A stretch of 64,000 nt of DNA from Burkholderiales bacterium JOSHI_001 (lineage in GTDB: Bacteria > Pseudomonadota > Gammaproteobacteria > Burkholderiales > Burkholderiaceae_C). Shown here one piece after another: positions 1 to 8,509 of the stretch (position 1 is the stretch's first letter; each line of letters opens with the position of its first letter). The position numbers and the translations under genes are program-made. Under the pieces are notes generated by a model that did no database searches, was not told the origin of the DNA, and saw nothing but the letters and a program-made list of their open reading frames with translations. The stretch is taken from the NCBI GenBank assembly GCA_000244995.1, contig CM001438.1, positions 5,126,096 through 5,190,095 on the forward strand, written 5' to 3'.

Positions 1-211
1 CCAGCGCCTCGATGCGCGGTCGCCAATCGTCGATGTGCGGCAGAATCCCCCAGTGCAATGTCAGCCAAGCCAGCAGCAGCACACTCCACAGCGCGAACAG
101 GCCATAGGCCAGCCAGCGCAGCGAGGTCTGCCACCAGCGCCGCGCAGGCGCTGACACCAACTGGCGCCGCGAGGGCGCCAGCACAACAGGGTCTGAGGTC
201 GAGAGGGACAT
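1..211 (-). CDS. yhdP: YhdP/TIGR02099-family large envelope protein, N-terminal fragment
   Basis: This is the first 70 codons of a gene that runs off the left edge. The product starts MSLSTSDPVV and has one strongly hydrophobic segment at about residues 33-52 (LRWLAYGLFALWSVLLLAWL). A motif of the form LHWGILPHIDDWRP follows and is typical of the N-terminus of YhdP-like AsmA-superfamily proteins. Such proteins are inner-membrane anchored, span the periplasm and are implicated in phospholipid transport to the outer membrane. A GTG three codons upstream (position 220) is a possible alternative start. The gene is divergent from glnE, an arrangement I recall from other Burkholderiales. The family call rests on this short N-terminus only. 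Confidence 0.6.
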   Translation of the reverse strand, partial: MSLSTSDPVVLAPSRRQLVSAPARRWWQTSLRWLAYGLFALWSVLLLAWLTLHWGILPHIDDWRPRIEAL

Positions 212-360
212 CCGATGCACGGAAACCGGCGATCACCGGGTAAGAGGCTGCCGCAGCGGCCGGTGTGCGCCATCGCTCACCGGCACTTCACCGCCGCCAC
301 CGCAGGACCGGTTGGCCCAGGTGACGAATCAATCTAGCACAGGCCTCTGAGCCCGCCCTG

Positions 361-3141
361 ATGGCTTCCGAGCCCTTTACCAATCTTGACAACCCGCTGG
401 CCGTCGACATGGCCAGCGCCGACCACAGCCGCTTCGTGCAGCGGGTGCGCCGCCGCTATGCGGTCGATCTGCCGCTGCTGGCCGCGGGCTTGCCCTCGGT
501 GGACAGCATCACCGCGCTGGTGCAGCGCCTGCGGGCCGACGGCCGCACGCTGACGTCGGCCCTGCGGGTGGCGCGGCAGGTGGTGCTGGAGCGCCTGGCC
601 GTGCTGGACGTGGAGCAGGCCTGCCCGCTGGAACACGTCACCCACGCCATGACCGCGCTGGCCGAGGCCACGCTGGAGCTGGCCCTGGCCCAGGCCCGCG
701 CTGACGAGGACGAACGCAGCGGCCCACCACGCAACGACGAAGGCGGCGACATCGACTTCTGGATCATCGGCATGGGCAAGCTCGGCGCGCGCGAGCTGAA
801 CGTGTCGTCCGACATCGACCTGATCTACGTCTACGAAGACGAAGGCCACACCACCGGCCGCGACGGTGCCGGCAGCCAGGCGGTGAGCGCCCACGAGTAC
901 TTCGCCCGCGTGGCCAAGCGCCTGTACACCCTGATCGGCGACACCACCGAAGATGGTTTTGTCTTCCGCGTGGACCTGGCGCTGCGCCCCAACGGCAATT
1001 CGGGCCCGCCCGTGGTCAGCCTGCAAATGCTGGAGGAATACTTCCTGGTGCAGGGCCGCGAGTGGGAGCGCTTTGCCTGGCTGAAAAGCCGCGTCATCGC
1101 CCCGCGCGCCAGCGTGGCCAGTGGCCGGCCGCTGCCGCTGCGCAGCCTGGTCACCGCCTTCGTCTACCGCCGCTACCTGGACTACGGCGTGTTCGAGGGC
1201 CTGCGCCAGCTGCACCGCAAGATCCGCGAAGAAGCCCAGCGCCGCGCCGCCGGCCGGCCCGAACGCGCCAACGACGTGAAGCTGTCGCGCGGCGGCATCC
1301 GCGAGATCGAGTTCATCGTGCAACTGCTGCAGGTGGTGCGCGGCGGGCATTTCCCTGAAATTCGCACCCGCAGCACCTTGTCCGGCCTGCAGCGCCTGGT
1401 GGCGCGCAGCCTGATGAAGCCCGAGGCCGCCAAGGGCCTGGCCGAGGCCTACACCTTCCTGCGCCGGCTGGAGCACCGCATCCAGTACCTGGACGACCAG
1501 CAGACCCATGTGCTGCCCAGCGCCGACGGCGACCTGGGCTGGATTGCCCGCAGCATGGGCCTGGCCTGCACCGCCGACGCCTGCGAACTGCTGGACCGCC
1601 TGGGCGAGCTGCGCGAGTTCGTGGCCAATGAATTCGACGCCCTGCTGCACGACGGCCGCGCGCCCACGCCGGTGCCCGGCGGCGCGCCGGAGGGCTGCCG
1701 CAGCTGCGGCCAGGGCCCGCTGCCGCTGGACGCCGAGGCGCTGCTGGAAAAACTGCCTGCCGACCTGGCGGAGCGCGTGCGCCGCCTGGCCCAGCAGCCC
1801 CGGGTGCAAGGCCTGCGCGAAGAAAGCAAGCTGCGCCTGGGCCGGCTGGTGCTGCGCGCCGCGGCTTGCGTGCGCGACGAGCACTGCGCGCCCGACGCGG
1901 CGCTGCGCTTCATCGACTGGCTGGACCCGCTGCTGCGTCGCGAAAGCTACCTGGCCCTGCTGGTGGAGCGCCCGGAAGTCATGCAGCGCCTGCTGCGCCT
2001 GCTGGGCCTGGCGCGCTGGCCCATGCAGTACCTGATGCGCCACCCCGGCGTCATCGACGAACTGGCCGACGCCCGGCTGCTGAACGAGCGCTTCGGCCGT
2101 GCCAAGTACATCGGCGACCTGGACGCCCGCCACGACGCCTGGGTGCGCGCCGGTGAAGCCGACGAAGGCTCGCTGCTGGACACGCTGCGCCACGCCCACC
2201 ACGCCGAAGTCTTCGGCACCCTGGTGCGCGACGTGGAAGGCCTGCTCAGCGTGGAACAGGTGGCCGACGACCTGTCGGCGCTGGCCGACGCCACGCTGGA
2301 ATGCACCCTGCGCTGGGCCTGGGCGCGCCTGAAAGCCCGCCACCGCGACGAGCCGCAGTTCGCGGTCATCGCCTACGGCAAGCTGGGCGGCAAGGAACTG
2401 GGCTACGGCAGCGACCTGGACGTGGTCTTCCTGTACGACGACACCGGCGAAGCCGACGAGTACCGCGCGCAGGAGGTCTATGGCCACTTCGTGCGCAAGA
2501 TCATCACCTGGCTGACGCTGCGCACCGCGGCGGGCGAGTTGTTCGACATCGACACCGCGCTGCGCCCCAACGGCAATTCGGGTCTGCTGGTCACGTCCAT
2601 CTCGTCGTTCGAGAAGTACCAGGCCGGCCGAGGCGGCAACACCGCCTGGACCTGGGAACACCAGGCGCTGACGCGAGCGCGCTTCTGCGCCGGCACAGCC
2701 GCAATAGGCGAACGCTTCGACGCCGTGCGGCGCCAGGTGCTGGCCGCCCCGCGCGACGCCACCGCGCTGGCCGCCGAGGTGCAGACCATGCGCGAGCGGG
2801 TGCGCAAGGCGCGGCCGGTGCCGGCCGACAAATTCGACGTCAAGCACAGCCCCGGCGGCATGATGGACGCCGAGTTCGCGGTGCAGCAGCTGGTGCTGAC
2901 CCACAGCGCCGACCACCCGGCGCTGCTGGACAACGTGGGCAACATCGCGCTGATGCAGCGCGCCGAAGAAGCCGGCCTGCTGCCCGCCGGCGTGGGCCGC
3001 GCGGCAGGGGACGCCTACCGCGAACTGCGCCGCGCCCAGCACCGGGCACGCCTGGACGAGCAGCCCACGCAATTCGCGCCGGAAAGCCTGGCACGCGAAC
3101 GCGACGCGGTGCTGGCCTTGTGGAACGCAGTGTTCGGCTGA
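361..3141 (+). CDS. glnE: Bifunctional glutamine synthetase adenylyltransferase/adenylyl-removing enzyme
   Basis: GlnE attaches AMP to, and removes it from, glutamine synthetase in response to PII, tuning nitrogen assimilation in the cytoplasm. The 926-residue product is close to the usual 940-980. It has two nucleotidyltransferase modules. The first carries GMGKLGARELNVSSDID at residues 137-153 (metal ligands D151 and D153, deadenylylase half). The second carries YGKLGGKELGYGSDLD at 672-687 (D685 and D687, adenylylase half). Each module has a following helical region with the RGGIREIEF or SPGGMMDAEF signature. The ATG at 361 is chosen because the family N-terminus begins near it. A TAGCAC element at 335-340 could be its -10 box. 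The 3' end overlaps the rhombosortase gene. Confidence 0.97.
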   Translation: MASEPFTNLDNPLAVDMASADHSRFVQRVRRRYAVDLPLLAAGLPSVDSITALVQRLRADGRTLTSALRVARQVVLERLAVLDVEQACPLEHVTHAMTALAEATLELALAQARADEDERSGPPRNDEGGDIDFWIIGMGKLGARELNVSSDIDLIYVYEDEGHTTGRDGAGSQAVSAHEYFARVAKRLYTLIGDTTEDGFVFRVDLALRPNGNSGPPVVSLQMLEEYFLVQGREWERFAWLKSRVIAPRASVASGRPLPLRSLVTAFVYRRYLDYGVFEGLRQLHRKIREEAQRRAAGRPERANDVKLSRGGIREIEFIVQLLQVVRGGHFPEIRTRSTLSGLQRLVARSLMKPEAAKGLAEAYTFLRRLEHRIQYLDDQQTHVLPSADGDLGWIARSMGLACTADACELLDRLGELREFVANEFDALLHDGRAPTPVPGGAPEGCRSCGQGPLPLDAEALLEKLPADLAERVRRLAQQPRVQGLREESKLRLGRLVLRAAACVRDEHCAPDAALRFIDWLDPLLRRESYLALLVERPEVMQRLLRLLGLARWPMQYLMRHPGVIDELADARLLNERFGRAKYIGDLDARHDAWVRAGEADEGSLLDTLRHAHHAEVFGTLVRDVEGLLSVEQVADDLSALADATLECTLRWAWARLKARHRDEPQFAVIAYGKLGGKELGYGSDLDVVFLYDDTGEADEYRAQEVYGHFVRKIITWLTLRTAAGELFDIDTALRPNGNSGLLVTSISSFEKYQAGRGGNTAWTWEHQALTRARFCAGTAAIGERFDAVRRQVLAAPRDATALAAEVQTMRERVRKARPVPADKFDVKHSPGGMMDAEFAVQQLVLTHSADHPALLDNVGNIALMQRAEEAGLLPAGVGRAAGDAYRELRRAQHRARLDEQPTQFAPESLARERDAVLALWNAVFG

Positions 3142-3722
3142 ACGCCTGGCTGGCGTTGGCCGCGCTGCTGGCGGCCGGCGCGCTGGTGGCCAGCGCCCTG
3201 CCGCGCCAGGCCCTGGACTGGCAACCACAGCTGGCGCTGTCCCAGCCCTGGCGCCTGATCACCGCGGCCTGGGTGCACTGGAGCCCGCTGCACCTGCTGG
3301 CCAATGTGCTGGGCTGTGCCGCGGTGGCCGCTTGGGGCTGGCGGGCCCACTGTGACCGCCACGATGCCCTGGCCTGGGCCGCCGCCTGGCCGCTGTCGCA
3401 CCTGGTGCTGCTGGCCCAACCGCAGTTGCTGCACTACGGCGGGCTGTCCGGCGTGTTGCATGCGGGCGTGGTGGTGGCGGCGGTGCGGCTGCTGTTCGAC
3501 GGCCCGGCCTGGCCGCGCGCCATCGCGCTGGCCGTCATTGGCGGCCTGGGCCTGAAGGTGGTGCTGGAAGCCCCCTGGCAAGGCCCGCTGCGGCAGGTGC
3601 CTGGCTGGGACATCGCCATCGCGCCATTGGCGCACATCGGCGGCGCGGCGGCCGGCCTGCTGTGCGCCCTGCTGCTGCATGGGGTGTTGCTCCCGATGCG
3701 CCGACATCCGCCGCGCGCCTAG
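3120..3722 (+). CDS. rrtA: Rhombosortase (rhomboid-family GlyGly-CTERM protease)
   Basis: The product is about 200 residues with roughly six membrane segments. Rhomboid-type catalytic residues are visible: Ser110 in YGGLSGVLH (106-114) and His172 in LAHIGG. AAWVHWSPLHLLANVLG at 49-65 matches the conserved rhomboid/rhombosortase loop-1 region. Rhombosortases cleave the C-terminal GlyGly-CTERM signal of exported proteins, which then leave through type II secretion. No ATG lies before the conserved region. The GTG at 3120 overlaps the last 22 nt of glnE and implies translational coupling; a CTG at 3138 is a weaker option. The short size and lack of extra domains favour rhombosortase over GlpG-type rhomboid. 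Confidence 0.85.
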   Translation: MERSVRLNAWLALAALLAAGALVASALPRQALDWQPQLALSQPWRLITAAWVHWSPLHLLANVLGCAAVAAWGWRAHCDRHDALAWAAAWPLSHLVLLAQPQLLHYGGLSGVLHAGVVVAAVRLLFDGPAWPRAIALAVIGGLGLKVVLEAPWQGPLRQVPGWDIAIAPLAHIGGAAAGLLCALLLHGVLLPMRRHPPRA

Positions 3723-3725
3723 CAT
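3720..3725 (+). promoter_or_regulatory. -10-like TAGCAT directly before the DMT exporter start
   Basis: TAGCAT ends 6 nt before the ATG at 3732, so transcription from it would give an almost leaderless mRNA. No good -35 hexamer is visible at the expected spacing. The same TAGCAT/TAGAAT form recurs in front of several other genes here. Confidence 0.35.
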
Positions 3726-3731
3726 CAGGAC

Positions 3732-4676
3732 ATGTCAGACCGAAAGACACACCTGGACGGCCTGGCCGTCGCCTCGCTGCTGCTGTGCTGCGCCCTCTGG
3801 GGCCTGGGCCAGGTGGCCACCAAGCTCACGCTGGCCGAGGTGCCGCCGCTGGCGCAGGCCGCTTTCCGTTCGCTGGGCGCGGCGGTGCTGGTGGCGCTGT
3901 ATGCCCGCTGGCGCGGCATTGCACTCACCCAGCACGACGGCACGCTGCGCGGCGGCCTGCTGGCCGGGACGCTGTTCGCGGCCGAGTTCGCCTGCATCTT
4001 CATCGGGCTGCAGTTCACGTCGGCCTCGCGCATGGTGGTGTTCATCTACCTGGCGCCCTTCATCGTGGCGCTGGGCATGCCGCTGGTGGCGCGCACCGAG
4101 CGGCCCACCGGGCTGCAACTGGCCGGCCTGCTGGTGGCGTTTTCCGGCGTGGCCTGGGCCTTTGCCGAAGGCTTTGTGGCGCCGCGCGCGGGCCAGCGCC
4201 AGTGGCTGGGCGACGCCCTGGGCGTGGCCGCCGCCGTGCTGTGGGCGTCCACCACATTGACCATCCGCGCCACCCGGCTGTCCAGCGCGGCGCCCGAGAA
4301 GACGCTGCTGTACCAGCTGCTGGTGTCCGGCCTGGCGCTGGGGCTGGCGTCCCTGCTGGTGGGCGAGAAGCCCACGCTGCAGGTGGGCGTGGGCACGGCC
4401 TGGCTGCTGTTCTTCCAGACCGTGGTGGTGTGCTTCGCCAGCTACCTGCTGTGGTTCTGGCTGGTGCGCCACTACCCGGCCACCAGCGTGTCGTCCTTCA
4501 CCCTGCTGACGCCCATCTTCGGCCTGTTCGCCGGGGTGCTGCTGCTGAACGAGCCGCTCACGCTGCGCCTGGGCGCGGCCGCTGGCGCGGTGGCGCTGGG
4601 CATCGCGCTGGTGAACCGGCCGAGGCCCGCAGCGCTGTCACCCGCGCGGCAGGTGCCGGCGCCGAAGGCCTCCTAG
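3732..4676 (+). CDS. EamA/DMT-superfamily exporter
   Basis: This inner-membrane protein of 314 residues has about ten hydrophobic segments arranged as two EamA repeats, roughly 10-145 and 160-300. The first half contains ALWGLGQVATKLTLAEVPPL and the second the typical VSSFTLLTPIFGLFAGVLLLNEPLT signature. DMT proteins of this layout export amino acids, purines or other small metabolites; the substrate cannot be told from sequence. It starts 9 nt after the rhombosortase stop, and GST and glutathione peroxidase genes follow, so a detoxification or redox role is possible but is inference. Confidence 0.9.
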   Translation: MSDRKTHLDGLAVASLLLCCALWGLGQVATKLTLAEVPPLAQAAFRSLGAAVLVALYARWRGIALTQHDGTLRGGLLAGTLFAAEFACIFIGLQFTSASRMVVFIYLAPFIVALGMPLVARTERPTGLQLAGLLVAFSGVAWAFAEGFVAPRAGQRQWLGDALGVAAAVLWASTTLTIRATRLSSAAPEKTLLYQLLVSGLALGLASLLVGEKPTLQVGVGTAWLLFFQTVVVCFASYLLWFWLVRHYPATSVSSFTLLTPIFGLFAGVLLLNEPLTLRLGAAAGAVALGIALVNRPRPAALSPARQVPAPKAS

Positions 4677-4679
4677 ACT
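4674..4679 (+). promoter_or_regulatory. -10-like TAGACT upstream of the GST gene
   Basis: The TAGACT hexamer lies 27 nt before the GST start, followed by a GGAG ribosome-binding site. It overlaps the stop codon of the DMT gene. No clear -35 element. Confidence 0.3.
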
Positions 4680-4706
4680 TCGGGCTCCCCCTTCTGGAGA
4701 CACACC

Positions 4707-5369
4707 ATGATCACCCTGTGCGGCTTTGCGGTTTCCAACTACTACAACAAGGTCAAGCTGGCGCTGCTGGAAAAGGGCATCCCCTTCCAGGAAGAACTGG
4801 TCATGACCGGCCAGACCGCCGAGCCCATCCTGGCCGCGTCGCCGCTGGGCAAGGTGCCCTTCATCCGCACCGAGCAGGGCGCGCTGTGCGAAAGCCAGGT
4901 GATCGTCGACTACCTGGAGGCGAAATATCCCCAGACGCCACTGCTGCCGGCCGACCCCTTCGCCGCCGCCAAGGTGCGCGAGCTGTGCACCTTCATCGAC
5001 CTGCACCTGGAACTGGTGGGGCGGGAGCTGTACGGGCAGGCCTTCTTCGGCGGCACCGCCAGCGATGGCACCAAGGAACGCGTGAAGAAGCAACTGGCGC
5101 GCAACCTGCCGGCCTTCAAGCGCCTGGCCCGCTTTGCGCCCTATGTGGCGGGTGACAGCTTCACGCTGGCCGACTGCTCGGCCTATGTCAGCCTGCCGCT
5201 GCTGGCCCTGGCCACCAAGCTGGTGCTGGGCGAAGACGCGCTGGCCGCGCACGGCATCGACTGGAAGGCCTACAGCGCCCTGGTGGGCGAACGCCCCAGC
5301 GCGCAGAAGGTCAATGCCGACCGCAAGGCCTCGCAAGCCCAGTTCGCTGCCGCGCAGGCCAAGAAGTAG
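4707..5369 (+). CDS. Glutathione S-transferase family protein
   Basis: The 220-residue protein has an N-terminal thioredoxin-like domain (residues 1-78) with SPLGKVPFI (the cis-Pro loop) and ESQVIVDYLEAKYP (the glutathione gamma-Glu contact region). An all-helical C-terminal domain ends with a FTLADCSAYVSLPL segment matching the GST N-capping box. It would conjugate or reduce electrophiles with glutathione in the cytoplasm. Ser in CGFAVSNYYNKVK near residue 10 is the likely catalytic position. GGAG lies about 7 nt before the ATG. The specific class is not resolved. Confidence 0.9.
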   Translation: MITLCGFAVSNYYNKVKLALLEKGIPFQEELVMTGQTAEPILAASPLGKVPFIRTEQGALCESQVIVDYLEAKYPQTPLLPADPFAAAKVRELCTFIDLHLELVGRELYGQAFFGGTASDGTKERVKKQLARNLPAFKRLARFAPYVAGDSFTLADCSAYVSLPLLALATKLVLGEDALAAHGIDWKAYSALVGERPSAQKVNADRKASQAQFAAAQAKK

Positions 5370-5418
5370 GCGCGTTGGCGCGGTACCCCGGCGGCCAGCA
5401 GGGCCGGGGTGGGGCGCC

Positions 5419-5424
5419 TAGCAT
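5419..5424 (+). promoter_or_regulatory. -10-like TAGCAT upstream of glutathione peroxidase
   Basis: TAGCAT within GCGCCTAGCATC, the same 12-base string that occurs before the DMT gene. It lies 45 nt before the chosen ATG at 5469. Confidence 0.3.
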
Positions 5425-5468
5425 CGGGCCGATGGCAACTTCGCCACTGCGCCCGGAGCCCTTCGCCC

Positions 5469-6035
5469 ATGAACCCCCGATTCCCACTGGCCTGGCTGGC
5501 TGCCGCCGCCCTGTCGGCTGCCCCCGCCTTCGCGGCCGACGCCTGCCCGGCGCTGCTGAAGCAAAGCCAGCCCCGGCTGCAGGACGAGAAGCCGGTGAAC
5601 CTGTGCGACTACAGCGGGCGCGTGCTGCTGGTGGTGAACACCGCCAGCTTCTGCGGCTTCACCCCGCAATACAAGGCGCTGGAGGCGCTGCACGCCAAGT
5701 ACCAGTCGCGCGGCCTGTCGGTGCTGGGCTTCCCGTCCAACGACTTCGGCCAGCAGGAGCCCGGCAGCAACAAGGACATTGCCGATTTCTGCGAAAACAC
5801 CTTCGGCGTCAAGTTCCCGATGTTCGCCAAGTCCAGCGTGGCCCCCGGCCACGGCGCGGCGGTGAACCCCTTGTTTGCCCAGTTGGCCCAGGCCACTGGC
5901 CAGGTGCCGAAATGGAATTTCCACAAGTACCTGGTGGACCGCCGCGGCACCGTGGTGGCCAGCTGGCCGTCCAAGATCGACCCACAAGACCCCAAGTCCA
6001 TCTCGGAGATTGAAAAACTACTGGATGCGAAATGA
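5469..6035 (+). CDS. Cys-type glutathione peroxidase, exported
   Basis: The 188-residue product begins with a signal peptide (residues 1-23, with LAAAALSAAPAFA before the predicted cleavage). The peroxidase fold follows. NTASFCGFT (57-64) holds the peroxidatic Cys62, where animal enzymes carry selenocysteine. FPSNDFGQQEP supplies the catalytic Gln and WNFHKYLVD the catalytic Trp. Bacterial Cys-type enzymes usually reduce lipid and alkyl hydroperoxides using thioredoxin. The ATG at 5469 is preferred over one at 5432 because it gives a complete signal peptide and has GGAG 10 nt upstream. Periplasmic location is inferred. Confidence 0.9.
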   Translation: MNPRFPLAWLAAAALSAAPAFAADACPALLKQSQPRLQDEKPVNLCDYSGRVLLVVNTASFCGFTPQYKALEALHAKYQSRGLSVLGFPSNDFGQQEPGSNKDIADFCENTFGVKFPMFAKSSVAPGHGAAVNPLFAQLAQATGQVPKWNFHKYLVDRRGTVVASWPSKIDPQDPKSISEIEKLLDAK

Positions 6036-6130
6036 GACTGTGTAGTTCAATAGTGACTGCTCAGTTCATGGCGCAGTCCGATGTCCCTCCACAGGTTCCA
6101 CGCAGAACGCAGAAAAGTTGACCGGGCCAC

Positions 6131-6155
6131 GGAACTCCGCAGCGGGCGCCGCGTC
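6131..6155 (+). promoter_or_regulatory. Possible ECF-sigma promoter (GGAAC-N16-CGTC)
   Basis: GGAAC at 6131-6135 and CGTC at 6152-6155 are separated by exactly 16 nt, the general form recognised by extracytoplasmic-function sigma factors. It points toward the operon starting at 6386. Homologous gene sets in Rhodobacter are controlled by the RpoE-ChrR pair, though the Rhodobacter RpoE promoter consensus is different. No sigma factor gene lies in this window. Confidence 0.35.
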
Positions 6156-6262
6156 ATAGACCACAGTGGCGCCTTGAGCGCCGCGCGCGGCCAGGAAGGA
6201 AGGAGTCGGCTGTCGCGAACCTTTTTGATGCCGTGCAGTCTCCCGCGTGAGCGGGCTGCAAT

Positions 6263-6310
6263 CCCGAAGCGCCTCTCCTCCTCCCTCCTCCCTCCCTCCT
6301 TCGCTTCGGG
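6263..6310 (+). promoter_or_regulatory. Stem-loop with a 30-nt pure pyrimidine loop
   Basis: CCCGAAGCG (6263-6271) and CGCTTCGGG (6302-6310) form a perfect 9-bp inverted repeat. The 30 bases between them are only C and T, rich in CTCC units. As mRNA this would show a C/U loop carrying several CCUCC strings resembling the 16S anti-Shine-Dalgarno sequence. Seen directly in the sequence; function is unknown. Confidence 0.6.
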
Positions 6311-6385
6311 GCACTGCACGGCGATTTGTCTGCCACGGGGCGGCGCCATCCGGCTGGCCGCCCCGCTCCATTTGGAAGGCGCGCC

Positions 6386-7699
6386 ATGAGGACCGACGGT
6401 CCCCGCGTGGCCGTGGTGGGCTCCGGCATCGCCGGCCTGGGCGCGGCGCGGGCGCTGGCGGCGCAGGCGCGGGTCACGCTGTTCGAGGCCGGCACGCACT
6501 TCGGCGGCCACGCCCACACCGTCGATCTGAGCTTGGACGGCATCCGCCACGGCGTGGACACCGGTTTCCTGGTCTTCAACGACCACACCTACCCGAACCT
6601 GATCCGGCTGTTTGCCGAACTGGGCGTGGACACCGCCCCGTCGGAGATGTCCTTCTCGGTGCAGGCCAGTGGCCTGGAATGGAGCGGCACCAGCCTGGAC
6701 AGCGTGTTCGCCCAGCGCGCCAACCTGCTGCGCCCGTCCTTCTGGGGCATGCTGGCCGACCTGCTGCGCTTCAACCGCCTGGCCACCGCGCTGGCTGAAG
6801 GCGGCCAGGACGTCGCGCTGCAGCAGCCCATCGGCGACTTCCTGCAGGCGCAGCGCTTCGGCGATGGCTTTCGAGACAACTACCTGCTGCCCATGGTGGC
6901 CTGCATCTGGAGCTGCCCCACCGAGCAGATGCTGCGCTTTCCCATGGCCACGCTCATCCGCTTCTGCCACAACCACGGCCTGCTGCGCGTCAGCAACCGG
7001 CCGCAGTGGCGCACCGTGGTGGGTGGCTCCCAGCACTATGTGCAGCGCCTGCTGGCGCACATCGATGACAAGCGCCTGGCCACGCCGGTCCGGCGCGTGC
7101 GCCGCGTACCGCCGGGCAGCGGCAGCGCCGGGGTGTGGCTGGACACCGATGCGGGCGCCGAACGCTTCGACGAGGTGGTGCTGGCCTGCCACAGCGACCA
7201 GGCCCTGGCCTTGCTGCAGGAACCCGACGCCGAAGAAGCGGCGCTGCTGGGCGCGATGGCCTACCACGCCAACCGCGCCGTGCTGCACACCGACGCGTCG
7301 CTGCTGCCGCAGCGGCGCAAGGCCTGGGCGGCCTGGAACTACGAACGCGCCGCCGACACCCGCACCGAACAGGGTGCGGTGTGCCTGCACTACCTGATCA
7401 ACCGGCTGCAGCCCCTGCCCTGGCAGCGGCCGGTCATCGTGTCGCTGAACCCGGTGCGCGAACCCGACCCGACCCAGGTGCATGCCGACATCGCCTGGCA
7501 GCATCCGGTGTTTGACCAGGCTGCCATCGCCGCACAGCAGCGGCTGCCGCAGGTCCAGGGCCGTGGCCATGTGTGGTTCTGCGGCGCCTGGACACGCTAC
7601 GGCTTCCACGAGGACGGCCTGGCTTCTGGCCTGGCGGTGGCCCAGGCCCTGCAAAGCCGCTGGCAGGCCGGACCCGGCGCCGCGGCCCAAGCTGCCTGA
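6386..7699 (+). CDS. FAD-dependent amine-oxidase-family oxidoreductase
   Basis: The 437-residue product opens with a dinucleotide-binding fold (VAVVGSGIAGLGAARALA, about residues 7-24, then the acidic end of beta-2 in LFEAGTHFGGHAHT). This is the pattern of NAD(P)/FAD-dependent amine oxidases and phytoene-desaturase-like enzymes. A C-terminal FAD motif of the form WFCGAWTRYGFHEDGLASGL is present. It heads an operon with DUF1365 and CFA-synthase-like genes. By analogy with the Rhodobacter ufa/RpoE regulon it may desaturate or oxidise membrane fatty acyl chains, but that is inference. GGAAGG precedes the ATG by 6 nt. Confidence 0.85.
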   Translation: MRTDGPRVAVVGSGIAGLGAARALAAQARVTLFEAGTHFGGHAHTVDLSLDGIRHGVDTGFLVFNDHTYPNLIRLFAELGVDTAPSEMSFSVQASGLEWSGTSLDSVFAQRANLLRPSFWGMLADLLRFNRLATALAEGGQDVALQQPIGDFLQAQRFGDGFRDNYLLPMVACIWSCPTEQMLRFPMATLIRFCHNHGLLRVSNRPQWRTVVGGSQHYVQRLLAHIDDKRLATPVRRVRRVPPGSGSAGVWLDTDAGAERFDEVVLACHSDQALALLQEPDAEEAALLGAMAYHANRAVLHTDASLLPQRRKAWAAWNYERAADTRTEQGAVCLHYLINRLQPLPWQRPVIVSLNPVREPDPTQVHADIAWQHPVFDQAAIAAQQRLPQVQGRGHVWFCGAWTRYGFHEDGLASGLAVAQALQSRWQAGPGAAAQAA

Positions 7700-7700
7700 C

Positions 7701-8483
<783 letters not shown>

Positions 8484-8509
8484 ACCCGACCCCCGCCCCC
8501 CACAACGCC

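Larger units (their letters stand above)
6036..6385 (+). other. 350-bp leader/intergenic region before the lipid-modification operon
   Basis: This is the only gene-free stretch over 300 bases. I see no convincing gene in it: open frames of about 100 codons exist on both strands, but they have unstructured composition and no recognisable domain. It holds an ECF-sigma-like promoter pair (6131-6155), a perfect inverted repeat closing an all-pyrimidine loop (6263-6310), and a GGAAGG ribosome-binding site at 6374-6379, six bases before the ATG at 6386. Confidence 0.6.

Noticed and set aside
334-3228. 964-codon open frame antisense to glnE
   Set aside because: It mirrors glnE codon by codon; the translation is a Gln/Ala/Val/His-rich shadow with no domain, and long antisense frames are normal at this GC content.
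3661-5155. Long alternate-frame open reading frame across the DMT and GST genes
   Set aside because: Arg/Gly/Ala-rich shadow crossing two genes with clear family motifs.
5652-5657. Possible selenocysteine in the glutathione peroxidase
   Set aside because: The codon at the peroxidatic position is TGC (Cys), not TGA; no recoding is needed.
6066-6389. Two roughly 100-codon frames on opposite strands in the leader region
   Set aside because: No domain, no good ribosome-binding site, and both run through the simple-sequence CT tract.
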